13,247 nt of DNA from Bacteroidota bacterium (GCA_030632865.1 DAOVTY010000062.1:1-13247), one strand, 5' to 3'; shown: positions 5,877 through 13,247, counted from the first letter of the stretch. The notes: generated by a model from the sequence alone, not told the origin. A program made the numbers and translations.

Positions 5877-7166
5877 CTATTTACAATCTTTACAAGCTTC
5901 GTATATTCCTTCGAATAGTTCTTTTACATCGCTAGCCGCAACTGCCGAGTATGCAACGCGTAGCACATTACCTAAACTAATTAACCCAATGCTATATTTC
6001 TCAATAAGCACTTTTCTTACTTCATCGCCTGCAAGTCCGTCAGCCAACTTTACGCACATAAAATAGCCCGAATTGTATGGAATTGCTGTAAAATAAGGTT
6101 TAAATTTCTCGTCAGTTAAAGCCAATTTAACAGCATTGTAACGAGTTTTCATAATCGTAAATTTGGCTGCTTTTTGGGCTGCATAATCGGGGCTGTTAAA
6201 TCCTTCTAATAATAACGACTGCGAAATATTAGCTGAGTTAGAAATGTTTCCACGAATAGCTCCCGCAGTTTTTGCTTCCAGAGCACTGTACAATTCTGCG
6301 TCAGCTCCTTTCATCCCGTAAGTTATAAATCCAACACGGAATCCCCAAACATAATCTTCTTTAGTTGCACCATCAATTTTTATGGCTAAAACATTTTCGT
6401 GTAACTGGCAAAGCGGAGTAAAAATGCTTTCCCGAGCAATTCCATCTTCGTAAACCAGTCCAAAATAAGCATCGTCGGTAATTGTAACTATTTTATTTCC
6501 TTTTTCGGCTGCGGCTTTAATAATTTCTACTATCGAATTTTGCTCTGCATCGGTTGGTGTGTAACCCGATGGATTATTTGGGAAATTCAGAATTATAACT
6601 TTTTTCCCAATTACACCTTCATTTAATTTTGATTCGAATGCGTCTAAATCAAACTTATTATTTTTAAATGTATTGAATTTAACAAGGTTTGCTCCATATG
6701 CATTTGCAAGGGTTAAATTGTAATTTCCCCAAAAAAGATCGGGTACAATTACTTCGTCGCCTGCATCCAGAAACATGTAGCCAGCCATACTGATTCCGTG
6801 AGTCAGCGCATTTGTTACCACGGGTAAACTTAAATTTACGCCAGCCAATCCCGGATTTTTATCATAGATCATGCTTTTCCATTTGGCGCGCAAATCTGGC
6901 CTTCCAAAACTTGGTGCATACGGAAATACCAACGAAGGATCCATATTAATTTTTTCGGCAATCGATTCAAGTCTCATCGGACTTCCATCGTCTTCGATAG
7001 CAGCACCAATTGTTGCATTAATTTTGGTTCCTTTGGCTTCTGCTGTTTGTCCTAAAATTCCCTTTTTTGGGAAAAAAATTGCTTTCCCTTTTTCAGAAAG
7101 AAGGTCGTAAACCTGACTACTTTTTTCCTTAATAATTGTGTTGAGTGCTTCAGCCTGTGGATTCAT
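5877..7166 (-). CDS. PLP-dependent aminotransferase, class I/II fold
   Basis: The 429-residue protein is a complete fold-type I aminotransferase. Visible landmarks are PYAPSFGRPDLR (82-93, the small-domain substrate region), LPVVTNALTHGI (114-125), VPDLFWGNYN (141-150, ring-stacking aromatic), NFPNNPSGYTPT (194-205, with the cofactor Asn198), DDAYFGLVYE (231-240, pyridine-N Asp231 and Tyr234), KIDGATKED with Schiff-base Lys269, and Arg277 eight residues on for the phosphate. A C-terminal NVLRVAYSA carries the arginine expected to bind the substrate carboxylate. These assign the reaction type but not the amino acid; aspartate or aromatic aminotransferase-like activity is most likely. The ATG at 7166 leaves a usual-length N-terminus. 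It is followed by the terminator at 5800-5840. A membrane-protein gene precedes it on the same strand, 147 bp away, so shared transcription is possible but unproven. Confidence 0.9.
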   Translation of the reverse strand: MNPQAEALNTIIKEKSSQVYDLLSEKGKAIFFPKKGILGQTAEAKGTKINATIGAAIEDDGSPMRLESIAEKINMDPSLVFPYAPSFGRPDLRAKWKSMIYDKNPGLAGVNLSLPVVTNALTHGISMAGYMFLDAGDEVIVPDLFWGNYNLTLANAYGANLVKFNTFKNNKFDLDAFESKLNEGVIGKKVIILNFPNNPSGYTPTDAEQNSIVEIIKAAAEKGNKIVTITDDAYFGLVYEDGIARESIFTPLCQLHENVLAIKIDGATKEDYVWGFRVGFITYGMKGADAELYSALEAKTAGAIRGNISNSANISQSLLLEGFNSPDYAAQKAAKFTIMKTRYNAVKLALTDEKFKPYFTAIPYNSGYFMCVKLADGLAGDEVRKVLIEKYSIGLISLGNVLRVAYSAVAASDVKELFEGIYEACKDCK

Positions 7167-7313
7167 ATCGATATGGTTTTAATTTAAATTAATGATTGTG
7201 ATTTTGCATGCAAGATAAGAATGAAGTAGATAATAATTTCAAATTGTCAATAACTTGGATGATTTATTGATAATTATCTAACAAATCTAATTAAAAACAT
7301 TTATTTTGATATC

Positions 7314-7733
7314 TCACAAAGTTTTTAAAGCACCAACAATTACAAAAAATCCAAACAAAGAAACTAGTGCCGAAAGAACAATAAACCATCTAAATTTTTT
7401 ACTGTTTTTTAGTTCGAATAAAATAGCCAGTAACGCCAAAACAGAGGATATTACAAAACTTAAATATGCTGGAAATAATTTTGCAAGAAAAGGAATTTCA
7501 TCTATAATTATGTCATCAAATTCTTCACTGGCAATCTCTTCTGGAGTTAAAAAATCTTTGGCAGCTAAATAATCGCCAGAAAGTATAACCAGCGAATAAA
7601 CTCCCAGGAGTATCATAATAACTGCTCCAATTAATCTAAATGGTTTTTTGTCTTCAACCCAACCGTAAGTAACCACAATTATACCTGCAAATATAAACCA
7701 TTGTGGAATTGTATATAAAAATGTATCATTCAT
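7314..7733 (-). CDS. Hypothetical four-helix inner-membrane protein
   Basis: I do not recognise this 139-residue protein. It has four hydrophobic segments at about 9-26, 33-52, 88-107 and 115-136. A short basic linker (DKKPFR) follows helix 1, and an acidic, non-membrane loop (about 54-80, with LTPEEIASEEFDDIIIDEIP) joins helices 2 and 3. Lys-rich KNSKKFR lies between helices 3 and 4. By the positive-inside rule both short loops and therefore the even-numbered turn sides with lysines face the cytoplasm, putting the acidic loop in the periplasm (inference). No cysteine or histidine cluster suggests metal or redox work. The frame is well supported by the clean transmembrane periodicity and an ATG at 7733. 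It lies upstream of the aminotransferase on the same strand and is divergent from the HAD gene. Confidence 0.7.
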   Translation of the reverse strand: MNDTFLYTIPQWFIFAGIIVVTYGWVEDKKPFRLIGAVIMILLGVYSLVILSGDYLAAKDFLTPEEIASEEFDDIIIDEIPFLAKLFPAYLSFVISSVLALLAILFELKNSKKFRWFIVLSALVSLFGFFVIVGALKTL

Positions 7734-7805
7734 AAACTACAGTAATAGATGAAAGGCAAAGTTGACAATTTTTATTTATTGATGAAAATTAATAAGGTGT
7801 TTATG

Positions 7806-7833
7806 TTGAAACGTGAATAATTAACTATTTTTG
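7806..7833 (+). promoter_or_regulatory. Candidate promoter of the HAD gene
   Basis: TTG at 7806-7808 and TATTTTTG at 7826-7833, an exact TAnnTTTG, are 17 bases apart. The GTG start follows 25 bases after the -7 box. Confidence 0.5.
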
Positions 7834-7858
7834 GAGCGCAGATTAAAGTATATTTTAC

Positions 7859-8467
7859 GTGAAAAAATTAAAAATAAATTCTAATGCAAAAGCGCTGATT
7901 TTTGATTTAGATGGTACTCTTGCAGATACAATGCCTGTTCATTTTTGGGCGTATAAAAATATTCTCGTTGACTACGGAATTAATTTTACACCCGAAATTT
8001 TTGCCACGCTGGCAGGGATTCCTGCTGTAGGTACAATAGAAAAACTAAACGCGCAGTTTGGAACCAAAATGAATGCCGAGGAGGTTGGCCATTTTAAGGA
8101 GGCCGAGTACGAAAAGATAATGCATAAAATGAAGCCAATTATTCCGGTTATCGATTTGGTGAAAAAATATCACGGTAAAATGCCTATGGCTGTTGGTACA
8201 GGTGGTTATTATCGTCTTGCATGGAAAACTATGGAAATTTTAGGGTTAGATAAATATTTCGATATTTTAGTTTCCAGTAACGATATTACACACCCAAAAC
8301 CGCACCCCGAAACATTCTTGAAATGTGCCGAATTGCTTGGTGTTGATCCTGCTTTTTGTGAAGTATTTGAAGATGCAGAGCTTGGAATTCAGGCTGCAAA
8401 ATCGGCGGGAATGATGTCAACTTTAGTAACAGGTTTTTATGATGTAACAATTGGAGAGGAAATTTAA
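7859..8467 (+). CDS. HAD-superfamily phosphatase, YqaB/beta-phosphoglucomutase-like
   Basis: The 202-residue protein shows all four HAD motifs: FDLDGTLADT (Asp16 nucleophile and Asp18 acid/base), VGTGG (Thr114), HPKPHPETF (Lys147) and FEDAELGIQAA (Glu171-Asp172, magnesium). An alpha-helical cap of the beta-PGM type lies between motifs I and II. The stretch YHGKMPMAVGTG (104-115) and the spacing resemble E. coli YqaB, a fructose-1-phosphate phosphatase, more than a true beta-phosphoglucomutase, so a small sugar-phosphate phosphatase in the cytosol is the best guess; the substrate is not shown. The start must be the GTG at 7859: an in-frame stop lies 15 bases upstream and the next ATG (Met25) falls after the catalytic motif. 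The EEP lipoprotein follows 96 bases downstream on the same strand, with a Fur-like palindrome in between. Confidence 0.88.
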   Translation: MKKLKINSNAKALIFDLDGTLADTMPVHFWAYKNILVDYGINFTPEIFATLAGIPAVGTIEKLNAQFGTKMNAEEVGHFKEAEYEKIMHKMKPIIPVIDLVKKYHGKMPMAVGTGGYYRLAWKTMEILGLDKYFDILVSSNDITHPKPHPETFLKCAELLGVDPAFCEVFEDAELGIQAAKSAGMMSTLVTGFYDVTIGEEI

Positions 8468-8485
8468 TAAATTATAAAATGAGCA

Positions 8486-8500
8486 TGATAATTATTATCA
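8486..8500. promoter_or_regulatory. Fur-box-like palindrome (7-1-7)
   Basis: TGATAATTATTATCA is a perfect 15-base dyad and matches the established 7-1-7 Fur core TGATAATnATTATCA at every position. It lies between the HAD gene and the EEP lipoprotein, 64 bases before the latter's ATG. The PerR (TTATAAT) and Zur (TCGTAAT) variants differ in the outer bases, so Fur is the best fit. AT-rich background raises the chance of coincidence. Confidence 0.5.
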
Positions 8501-8534
8501 AGCAGTGGTATGATTATGGTCGAGTTACATATGA

Positions 8535-8542
8535 TACCTTTG
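8535..8542 (+). promoter_or_regulatory. Candidate -7 box of the second EEP lipoprotein
   Basis: TACCTTTG matches TAnnTTTG exactly, 21 bases before the ATG at 8564. No TTTG is found at the -33 position, so the promoter would be weak or depend on an activator; the Fur-like palindrome sits 34 bases upstream of this box. Confidence 0.4.
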
Positions 8543-8563
8543 AAAATAAACAATTATAATCAG

Positions 8564-9592
8564 ATGAAATATATTTTAAAACTTACTATTTTTATTATTG
8601 TGTTTTTTGTTTTGTTTGCAGCTTGTTCAAATGGCAAGTATAAAAACAAGCGTAACATAACCATTGCATTTTATAATGTCGAAAATCTTTTTGACTTAGT
8701 AAATGAGCCGGAAAAACATGATGGTGAGTTTACACCCGATGGTAGCAAAAAATGGACTGAGGAACGATATCAAATAAAACTTGATACTTTATCGAGAGTT
8801 TTGAGTTCGATTAACGAAAACGAATTACCCGAAATTATAGGACTGTGCGAAGTTGAGAATAAAAAAGTTGTTATTGATTTAATGAATTCAGGAAAACTTG
8901 CAAATGGTAACTACGAAGTTGTTCATTATGAAAGTCCCGATTTTAGAGGAATTGATTGTGCATTGGCTTATCGTCCTGATGAGTTTGAGGTTTTAGAAAG
9001 TTCTCCAATTAAAGTGAGTTTTAAGGATGAACCTAAATATACAACTCGTGACATTTTGTATGTTAAAGGAAAAACAAATAACCGCGAAGAGTTTCATGTT
9101 TTTGTAAATCATTGGCCATCGCGAATAGGGGGCGTAGAAAAAACGGAACCGAAACGAGTTGAAGTTGCTACTATTTTAAAAAATAAAATCGATTCGATTG
9201 TTGTAGCTTCTCCAAAGGCAAAAATTATTGTTTTGGGCGATATGAACGATGAACCATCGAACAAAAGTTTATTGGAAAGTTTGGCTGCTCAAAAACCTGA
9301 ATATGAGAATTCAGGAATGGTGAATTTAATGTATCCTATTCCCGAAAATAAAATGGGTTCGTACAATTACCGTGGGAATTGGAATATGCTTGATAATATT
9401 ATTGTTTCGACAAATTTACTCGATAAAAAAGGGTTTGAATGTGTTGAACATAAAGGCTTTGTATTTAGTAGAGAGTGGATGGAACATAAAAATACTAACG
9501 GACAAGTTTCGCCAAGTAGAACTTATGGTGGCCCTAATTATTATGGCGGAATTAGCGACCATTTTCCTGTATATTTTACTTTGGAAAGGTGA
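8564..9592 (+). CDS. EEP-superfamily (endonuclease/phosphatase) lipoprotein
   Basis: From the ATG at 8564 the product has 342 residues. I chose this start over one at 8510 because it places a standard lipoprotein signal directly at the N-terminus: MKYILKLT, a hydrophobic stretch, then LFAAC with lipidated Cys21. The EEP fold is shown by AFYNVENLFD (Asn38), GLCEVEN (Glu95, metal), VNHWPSRIGG, IVLGDMNDEP (the D-x-N pair), NMLDNIIVS and the terminal SDHFPV (Asp332-His333). All catalytic positions are present. The NVENLFD and GDMNDEP wording is typical of a Bacteroidota subgroup usually annotated as endonuclease; real substrates are unknown. The protein is distinct from the EEP lipoprotein at 1010-1960 in every inter-motif region. 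It should work in the periplasm or on the surface, perhaps releasing nucleotides or phosphate. The Fur-like site upstream hints at iron-linked control. Confidence 0.85.
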   Translation: MKYILKLTIFIIVFFVLFAACSNGKYKNKRNITIAFYNVENLFDLVNEPEKHDGEFTPDGSKKWTEERYQIKLDTLSRVLSSINENELPEIIGLCEVENKKVVIDLMNSGKLANGNYEVVHYESPDFRGIDCALAYRPDEFEVLESSPIKVSFKDEPKYTTRDILYVKGKTNNREEFHVFVNHWPSRIGGVEKTEPKRVEVATILKNKIDSIVVASPKAKIIVLGDMNDEPSNKSLLESLAAQKPEYENSGMVNLMYPIPENKMGSYNYRGNWNMLDNIIVSTNLLDKKGFECVEHKGFVFSREWMEHKNTNGQVSPSRTYGGPNYYGGISDHFPVYFTLER

Positions 9593-9598
9593 TGTGAG

Positions 9599-9647
9599 GT
9601 AGTAAGTAAGAAGTATTATGTAATTAGTAGTGAGTAATTAGTACCAA
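9599..9647. repeat. Heptanucleotide tandem array, seven units
   Basis: Seven consecutive 7-base units each begin with GT at 9599, 9606, 9613, 9620, 9627, 9634 and 9641 without any slip. The unit GTAATTA occurs twice exactly; others are GTAGTAA, GTAAGAA and GTAGTGA. The array fills the gap between the convergent EEP and lipoprotein genes. It contains no obvious terminator hairpin. Confidence 0.75.
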
Positions 9648-9658
9648 GATTAAAAATT

Positions 9659-9672
9659 GAGCATCGAGCATC
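9659..9672. repeat. Exact tandem pair of a second heptamer
   Basis: GAGCATC is repeated twice head to tail, and its last base is the final base of the minus-strand TAG stop of the neighbouring lipoprotein gene. It continues the 7-base theme of the array just upstream with a different unit. Confidence 0.6.
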
Positions 9673-11324
9673 TACCAGCCTAAATCATCACAAATTTGCT
9701 GACTAAAAATTTTCTCGATATTAATCTGGATTCTTCCATCGTCTATAATTTTTGATTCTATATTAGCTTCATTTTCTGGAGGCCCAAGGTAATTGCCATT
9801 TTCGTCAAACGAGGTGAAATATGTTGAATATTCCCATTCGCCTTCCCACAATAACCGAATTTCATATTCCTGATTTGGCTTCCCCAAAACATCAGTAATT
9901 CCGCCTATTATAGTAATTCCCTGCCACGAATCTTCGCTATTTTTAATTTTAACTTCGGCATTGTAAGTTGGCGCAATTCCAATAGAAGGGTTGTTGGCAC
10001 AAAGCGCTTTCAAAACAATTTGATATTCAGTGAATTCATCCTTTACATTCACGTCAACTTCATAATTTCCCTCACATAAATTTTTATTATCTAACGATGG
10101 GATAGTAGCAAACGCAGGATTATTGTCTCTAAATATTAATTTTACAGTCATCTCCGGAACATTCTCTAAAACAAATGTTTCAGGAAAATTGCCTTTAAAA
10201 TTCATAGAAATCAGAAAATTATTATTTTCATCGTAAACATCGGCATCTATAGAAAAACTGGTTTTTGTATTAGAACTGAAAGTTAATGTGGCGCCTGTTT
10301 TACAAACCGAATCATCTAGTACTTGCGCTATTGTAAAACTAAATTGTAATTCATCAAAAACAACTTCTTTCCCAAGCATCGTCCAACTGCTATTTTCAAA
10401 ATTGGCAAACCCGAAAAGTACAGGTTCGTTGTCGCCAATAAAATTACAAACTGAATTTATAACACCTCCATTGAAATTTGCAACTACTTTACCGCCAACC
10501 GTTAAACTATTCAATTTTCCGGTTTCTAACTTCTCCAATAAAACACTTTGTATATTACCTTCAACATTTAATAGTTCTATTCCTGGTTTATAGTCGTAGA
10601 ATGAATGAATTGATAGTTTTACAAAATTATCTGGGTCGCGTTGGTATTCGGCAATCACCTCTTCCGATGAATTAAAAAGTAAATTTCCATTGGTATCTTG
10701 AAATTTTAAAAGGTTATTTATTGTAAGCGAGTAATTTATTTCATACTGTTCGCTTTCTGCCACCGCCGATTTCGTTTCCGAAGAATTACTATTAAAATAG
10801 AAAGTGGTATCGCCATTGTTATAATCAACATCTCCGGTTAAATTGGTCTCCTCTTCATCGGCAATTTTCGATAAATATAATTCGTAAGTTTTTTTGCCCT
10901 CGTTCTGAATTTGAATTCCTTTGGCAAGATTGTTATACCCTTCAATATCTATGTTCACGGCAAATTCTACTGTTGTGTTTTCTGAGATAGAAATATTTGG
11001 ATCGATAGTTAATTCTAGTTGTCCTTCCGATGTATAAAAATTATCTTTTTTCTCGCCTGCAAAAGTTACAATATCATTTCCGTTTTGTCCGGTAAAATTA
11101 ATTCTTGCCTCTTTGGTAATTAAAGTTCCATTTGAAGCATCTAAAAACTTGTAACTCATGCTTGTTTTAAAGAAATTAAAATCAATAATCAGCAAACTAA
11201 TATCTTCACCCGTCTCTTTATCAATTAATGGGTTGTCGAAATATTCACCACAACCTGATAAAAATAGAATTACAAAAACCATAATAATTGGTTTGATTCG
11301 CTTTGTTTTTAATATAGTTTCCAT
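9672..11324 (-). CDS. Large hypothetical lipoprotein
   Basis: I do not recognise a named family in this 550-residue protein. It starts with a lipoprotein signal whose lipobox is LSGC (Cys25), after a basic N-terminus (KTKRIK), so it is membrane-anchored outside the cytoplasm. The mature region is rich in beta-type segments. Residues of about 45-155 (from SYKFLDASNGTLITKE to TYELYLSKI) look like the beta-sandwich modules often found at the N-terminus of Bacteroidota surface lipoproteins. Further beta-rich regions follow up to the C-terminus ICDDLGW. Beyond the lipid cysteine there are five others (in NSVCN, DSVCK, NLCEG, KALCA and QICDD), spaced across the C-terminal half. It follows the barrel-like gene by 17 bases, so the two are almost certainly cotranscribed. 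An accessory or ligand-binding lipoprotein of an outer-membrane complex is a reasonable guess only. Confidence 0.7.
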   Translation of the reverse strand: METILKTKRIKPIIMVFVILFLSGCGEYFDNPLIDKETGEDISLLIIDFNFFKTSMSYKFLDASNGTLITKEARINFTGQNGNDIVTFAGEKKDNFYTSEGQLELTIDPNISISENTTVEFAVNIDIEGYNNLAKGIQIQNEGKKTYELYLSKIADEEETNLTGDVDYNNGDTTFYFNSNSSETKSAVAESEQYEINYSLTINNLLKFQDTNGNLLFNSSEEVIAEYQRDPDNFVKLSIHSFYDYKPGIELLNVEGNIQSVLLEKLETGKLNSLTVGGKVVANFNGGVINSVCNFIGDNEPVLFGFANFENSSWTMLGKEVVFDELQFSFTIAQVLDDSVCKTGATLTFSSNTKTSFSIDADVYDENNNFLISMNFKGNFPETFVLENVPEMTVKLIFRDNNPAFATIPSLDNKNLCEGNYEVDVNVKDEFTEYQIVLKALCANNPSIGIAPTYNAEVKIKNSEDSWQGITIIGGITDVLGKPNQEYEIRLLWEGEWEYSTYFTSFDENGNYLGPPENEANIESKIIDDGRIQINIEKIFSQQICDDLGW

Positions 11325-11341
11325 GACAATATATTTTAATA

Positions 11342-12046
11342 TTAAAATAGTTTAATGGCAAGATTAAACTTTATAACCGGGTAAAATTTATATTGACTTA
11401 ATTGACTCTCTAATAGCTCTTTTTGTCCGTGAGCTGGGTCTGCAGTCGGTGCAATTAATCCGCTAGCCTCAATTTCTATATTAGGTGCTCCCAAATAATA
11501 TACCCCCGTTTCAAACGAAAAAAGAATACGCTCCTTCGAGCCAATAAATTTTCTAAAACCAGCTCCTAAATACGGCGAAATATCCATACTTGGTGTTAAT
11601 GTAAACACAAAATCACCAACCATGGAAGCTGGAATTGTAATGTCGCCATATTGCATTTCGCTAACTGCAATTCCTTTTATTTCAGAGTTTAAAGAGTTAA
11701 ATGCAGCTCCTGCCGATATATAAAGATTCTTTGTGTAATTAATATCTGCCAGAAATGAAATTCCACCCGTTTTATAATCTAAACTGGCATCGTATTCAAT
11801 ATCTCCTTCGCTATAATCTAAACTAGTAGAGAAGTATAACTTCTCGAATCCAACTTTTAAGGTAATCGTTTTATTGAAAATATATCTGGCATCGAAACCC
11901 CAACCATTGGTAGAAGCCTGAGCACCAATATACATTCCCTTATATTGCACATTAGTATCTTTTACAGTGTTGTTTTCTTGCGCAATAGCACTAAAGGTTG
12001 CTACAACCAAAATTGAAAAAGAGATAAAAAGAGCAAATTTCTTCAT
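11342..12046 (-). CDS. Probable outer-membrane beta-barrel protein
   Basis: The 234-residue protein has a clear Sec signal peptide (KK, hydrophobic core 4-18, cleavage after AIA22). The mature part alternates polar and hydrophobic residues in many short strands, for example YKGMYIGAQASTNGWGFDARY, ITLKVGFEKLYFSTSLDY, LYISAGAAFN, ISPYLGAGFRKFIG, RILFSFETGVYYLG and KFYPVIKFNLAIKLF. It ends in Phe, as barrel proteins often do for BAM recognition. The glycine and aromatic pattern is that of small outer-membrane barrels of 8-12 strands, but no specific family is visible. It is the first gene of a two-gene unit with the lipoprotein 17 bases downstream and is divergent from uvrB. Transport, adhesion or structural roles are all possible. 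Confidence 0.72.
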   Translation of the reverse strand: MKKFALFISFSILVVATFSAIAQENNTVKDTNVQYKGMYIGAQASTNGWGFDARYIFNKTITLKVGFEKLYFSTSLDYSEGDIEYDASLDYKTGGISFLADINYTKNLYISAGAAFNSLNSEIKGIAVSEMQYGDITIPASMVGDFVFTLTPSMDISPYLGAGFRKFIGSKERILFSFETGVYYLGAPNIEIEASGLIAPTADPAHGQKELLESQLSQYKFYPVIKFNLAIKLF

Positions 12047-12174
12047 TATCTTTGTTATTATAAATTATATTAGCGTCCAAACTAATTGAACTACGAATTT
12101 ACAAATATTGCTGTTAAAGAGCAAAAAATAAAGTGCTAAACTGTATATTGTTTAAAACATTTATAAAGCGTATT

Positions 12175-12185
12175 TACTCAGAGTA
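12175..12185. promoter_or_regulatory. Small palindrome before uvrB
   Basis: TACTCAGAGTA is a perfect 5-1-5 dyad ending 11 bases before the uvrB ATG. It could be an operator for a damage-responsive regulator, but it matches no SOS box known to me and is short enough to arise by chance. Confidence 0.25.
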
Positions 12186-12195
12186 GAAAGTAATA

Positions 12196-13247
12196 ATGGA
12201 TAGGAAATTTAAAATAGTTTCGGATTATAAACCCACTGGTGATCAGCCTGAGGCAATTAAACAGCTGACGGCAGGTCTTGAAAATGGTGATCGTTTTCAA
12301 ACTTTACTTGGTGTTACCGGTTCGGGAAAAACATTTACTGTGGCAAATGTTATCGAGCAGGTTCAGCGACCAACATTGGTTTTAAGTCATAATAAAACTT
12401 TGGCTGCCCAGTTGTATAGCGAAATGAAACAATTTTTCCCGGATAATGCGGTAGAATATTTCGTCTCTTATTACGATTATTATCAGCCAGAAGCATATTT
12501 ACCTTCAACAAATACATACATCGAAAAAGACCTCTCGATTAATAAGGATATAGAAAAATTAAGGTTGAGTACTACTTCTGCTCTGCTTTCGGGACGTAGA
12601 GATGTAATAGTAGTTTCATCGGTTTCGTGTTTATATGGTATCGGAAATCCTGAAGATTTTCATGAGAATGTTTCGACTGTAAAAGTTGGAGAAACAGTTT
12701 CGCGAAATGCCATGCTTCGTAAGTTGGTTGATGCACTTTATTCGCGCAGCGAAGTTGATTTTGAACGTGGTAATTTTAGGGTGAAAGGCGACACTGTTGA
12801 TATTTATCCTGCTTATGCCGACGAAGGAATTCGTATAGTATTTTGGGGCGACGAAATTGAGGAAATTACAACTTTCGATCCTATTTCCGGGCAAACTTTG
12901 CAGAACATGAACCAAGCAATAATTTATCCGGCAAATATTTTTGTTACTACCAAAGACCGCATGAAATCTTCCATTCATCAAATTCAGGATGATTTGGTTG
13001 CACACATAGATTTTTTCAAGGAGATAGGAAAACCGCTCGACGAAAAACGCAATCCGGAGCGTGTTGAATACGATTTAGAGATGATGCGCGAATTAGGATA
13101 TTGCCCAGGAATCGAAAATTATTCGCGATATTTTGACGGGCGTAAACCGGGTACTCGTCCGTTTTGTTTGCTCGACTATTTTCCCGATGATTTTTTAACT
13201 GTAATAGACGAAAGCCACGTTACTATTTCGCAAGTTCGTGCAATGTA
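12196..13247 (+). CDS. uvrB: UvrABC excinuclease subunit B, 5' part
   Basis: UvrB is the damage-verifying helicase-like subunit of nucleotide excision repair; it is loaded by UvrA and recruits UvrC. The open frame runs off the window after 350 complete codons, about half of the usual 670 or so residues. Visible parts are FKIVSDYKPTGDQPEAI, the Walker A GVTGSGKT (39-46), HNKTLAAQLYSE, the DNA-clamping beta-hairpin YYDYYQPEAYLPSTNTYIEK (92-111), the SSVSCLYGIGNPEDF block and the Walker B motif DESH (338-341), at the same positions as in E. coli. The first ATG at 12196 gives the standard N-terminus. The later helicase motifs and the UvrC-binding C-terminus are not in view. The 149-base gap to the divergent barrel gene contains a small palindrome just before the start. 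Confidence 0.97.
   Translation, partial: MDRKFKIVSDYKPTGDQPEAIKQLTAGLENGDRFQTLLGVTGSGKTFTVANVIEQVQRPTLVLSHNKTLAAQLYSEMKQFFPDNAVEYFVSYYDYYQPEAYLPSTNTYIEKDLSINKDIEKLRLSTTSALLSGRRDVIVVSSVSCLYGIGNPEDFHENVSTVKVGETVSRNAMLRKLVDALYSRSEVDFERGNFRVKGDTVDIYPAYADEGIRIVFWGDEIEEITTFDPISGQTLQNMNQAIIYPANIFVTTKDRMKSSIHQIQDDLVAHIDFFKEIGKPLDEKRNPERVEYDLEMMRELGYCPGIENYSRYFDGRKPGTRPFCLLDYFPDDFLTVIDESHVTISQVRAM

Noticed and set aside
7204..7217. TTGCATGCAA dyad and TATCTTGC as promoter of the aminotransferase
   Set aside because: The -7 box misses two consensus positions and no -33 at the right distance is evident.
7269..7278. Palindrome GATAATTATC as a second Fur site
   Set aside because: It lacks the 7-1-7 spacing and is only a 10-base AT-rich dyad, which is common by chance here.
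8510..8563. Longer N-terminus for the second EEP lipoprotein
   Set aside because: It would bury the lipoprotein signal 18 residues inside the protein and overlap the candidate -7 box.
10288..10593. 101-codon plus-strand open frame inside the large lipoprotein gene
   Set aside because: It is a shadow frame of the 550-codon gene, whose signal peptide and lipobox show it to be real.
12631..13005. 124-codon minus-strand open frame inside uvrB
   Set aside because: It is antisense to a strongly conserved uvrB reading frame and has no features of its own.

Overview
The window reads as an ordinary chromosomal segment of a low-GC member of the Bacteroidota, probably a marine or gut-type Bacteroidales/Marinilabiliales relative. 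This is an inference from four things: AT-rich DNA with little Shine-Dalgarno signal, promoter-like TAnnTTTG boxes of the Bacteroidota type, several lipoproteins and Sec-exported proteins with Bacteroidota-like signal sequences, and protein families typical of that phylum (a short CutC, a MiaA variant, exported EEP-fold lipoproteins). No tRNA, rRNA, CRISPR, phage or transposase gene was seen.

Layout. 1-1960, minus strand: an EEP-superfamily lipoprotein, then cutC one base after its stop, then the N-terminal 92 codons of a secreted GH29-type alpha-L-fucosidase that leaves the window at base 1. 2114-3040, plus: a divergent MiaA with a GTG start. 3041-3116: a cluster of three hairpins between convergent genes, possibly REP-like, reaching into the stop codon of the next gene. 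3106-3834, minus: an acyl-ACP thioesterase-like double-hotdog protein. 3842-3956: two short period-7 arrays in inverted orientation. 4038-4817, plus: type I methionine aminopeptidase, ending in a bidirectional terminator. 4873-5361, minus: a small exported protein with three IE[SN]WM repeats. 5362-5876: a long intergenic region with a good promoter overlapped by a palindrome, and an 18-bp-stem terminator.

5877-7166, minus: a fold-type I PLP aminotransferase. 7314-7733, minus: a four-helix membrane protein of unknown function. 7859-8467, plus: a HAD phosphatase resembling YqaB. 8486-8500: a perfect 15-bp palindrome identical to the 7-1-7 Fur-box core. 8564-9592, plus: a second EEP-superfamily lipoprotein. 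9599-9672: a period-7 tandem array between convergent genes. 9672-12046, minus: a likely two-gene operon of an outer-membrane beta-barrel-like protein and a large lipoprotein, both unrecognised. 12196-13247, plus: uvrB, cut off by the window end.

Most genes are housekeeping or envelope genes that do not form one pathway. The parts that deserve a second look are the IEsWM-repeat protein with its operator-like promoter, the perfect Fur-box palindrome ahead of an exported nuclease/phosphatase-fold lipoprotein, the heptanucleotide arrays, the triple-hairpin element, and the unrecognised barrel/lipoprotein pair. I found no clear evidence of a new defence or mobile system.
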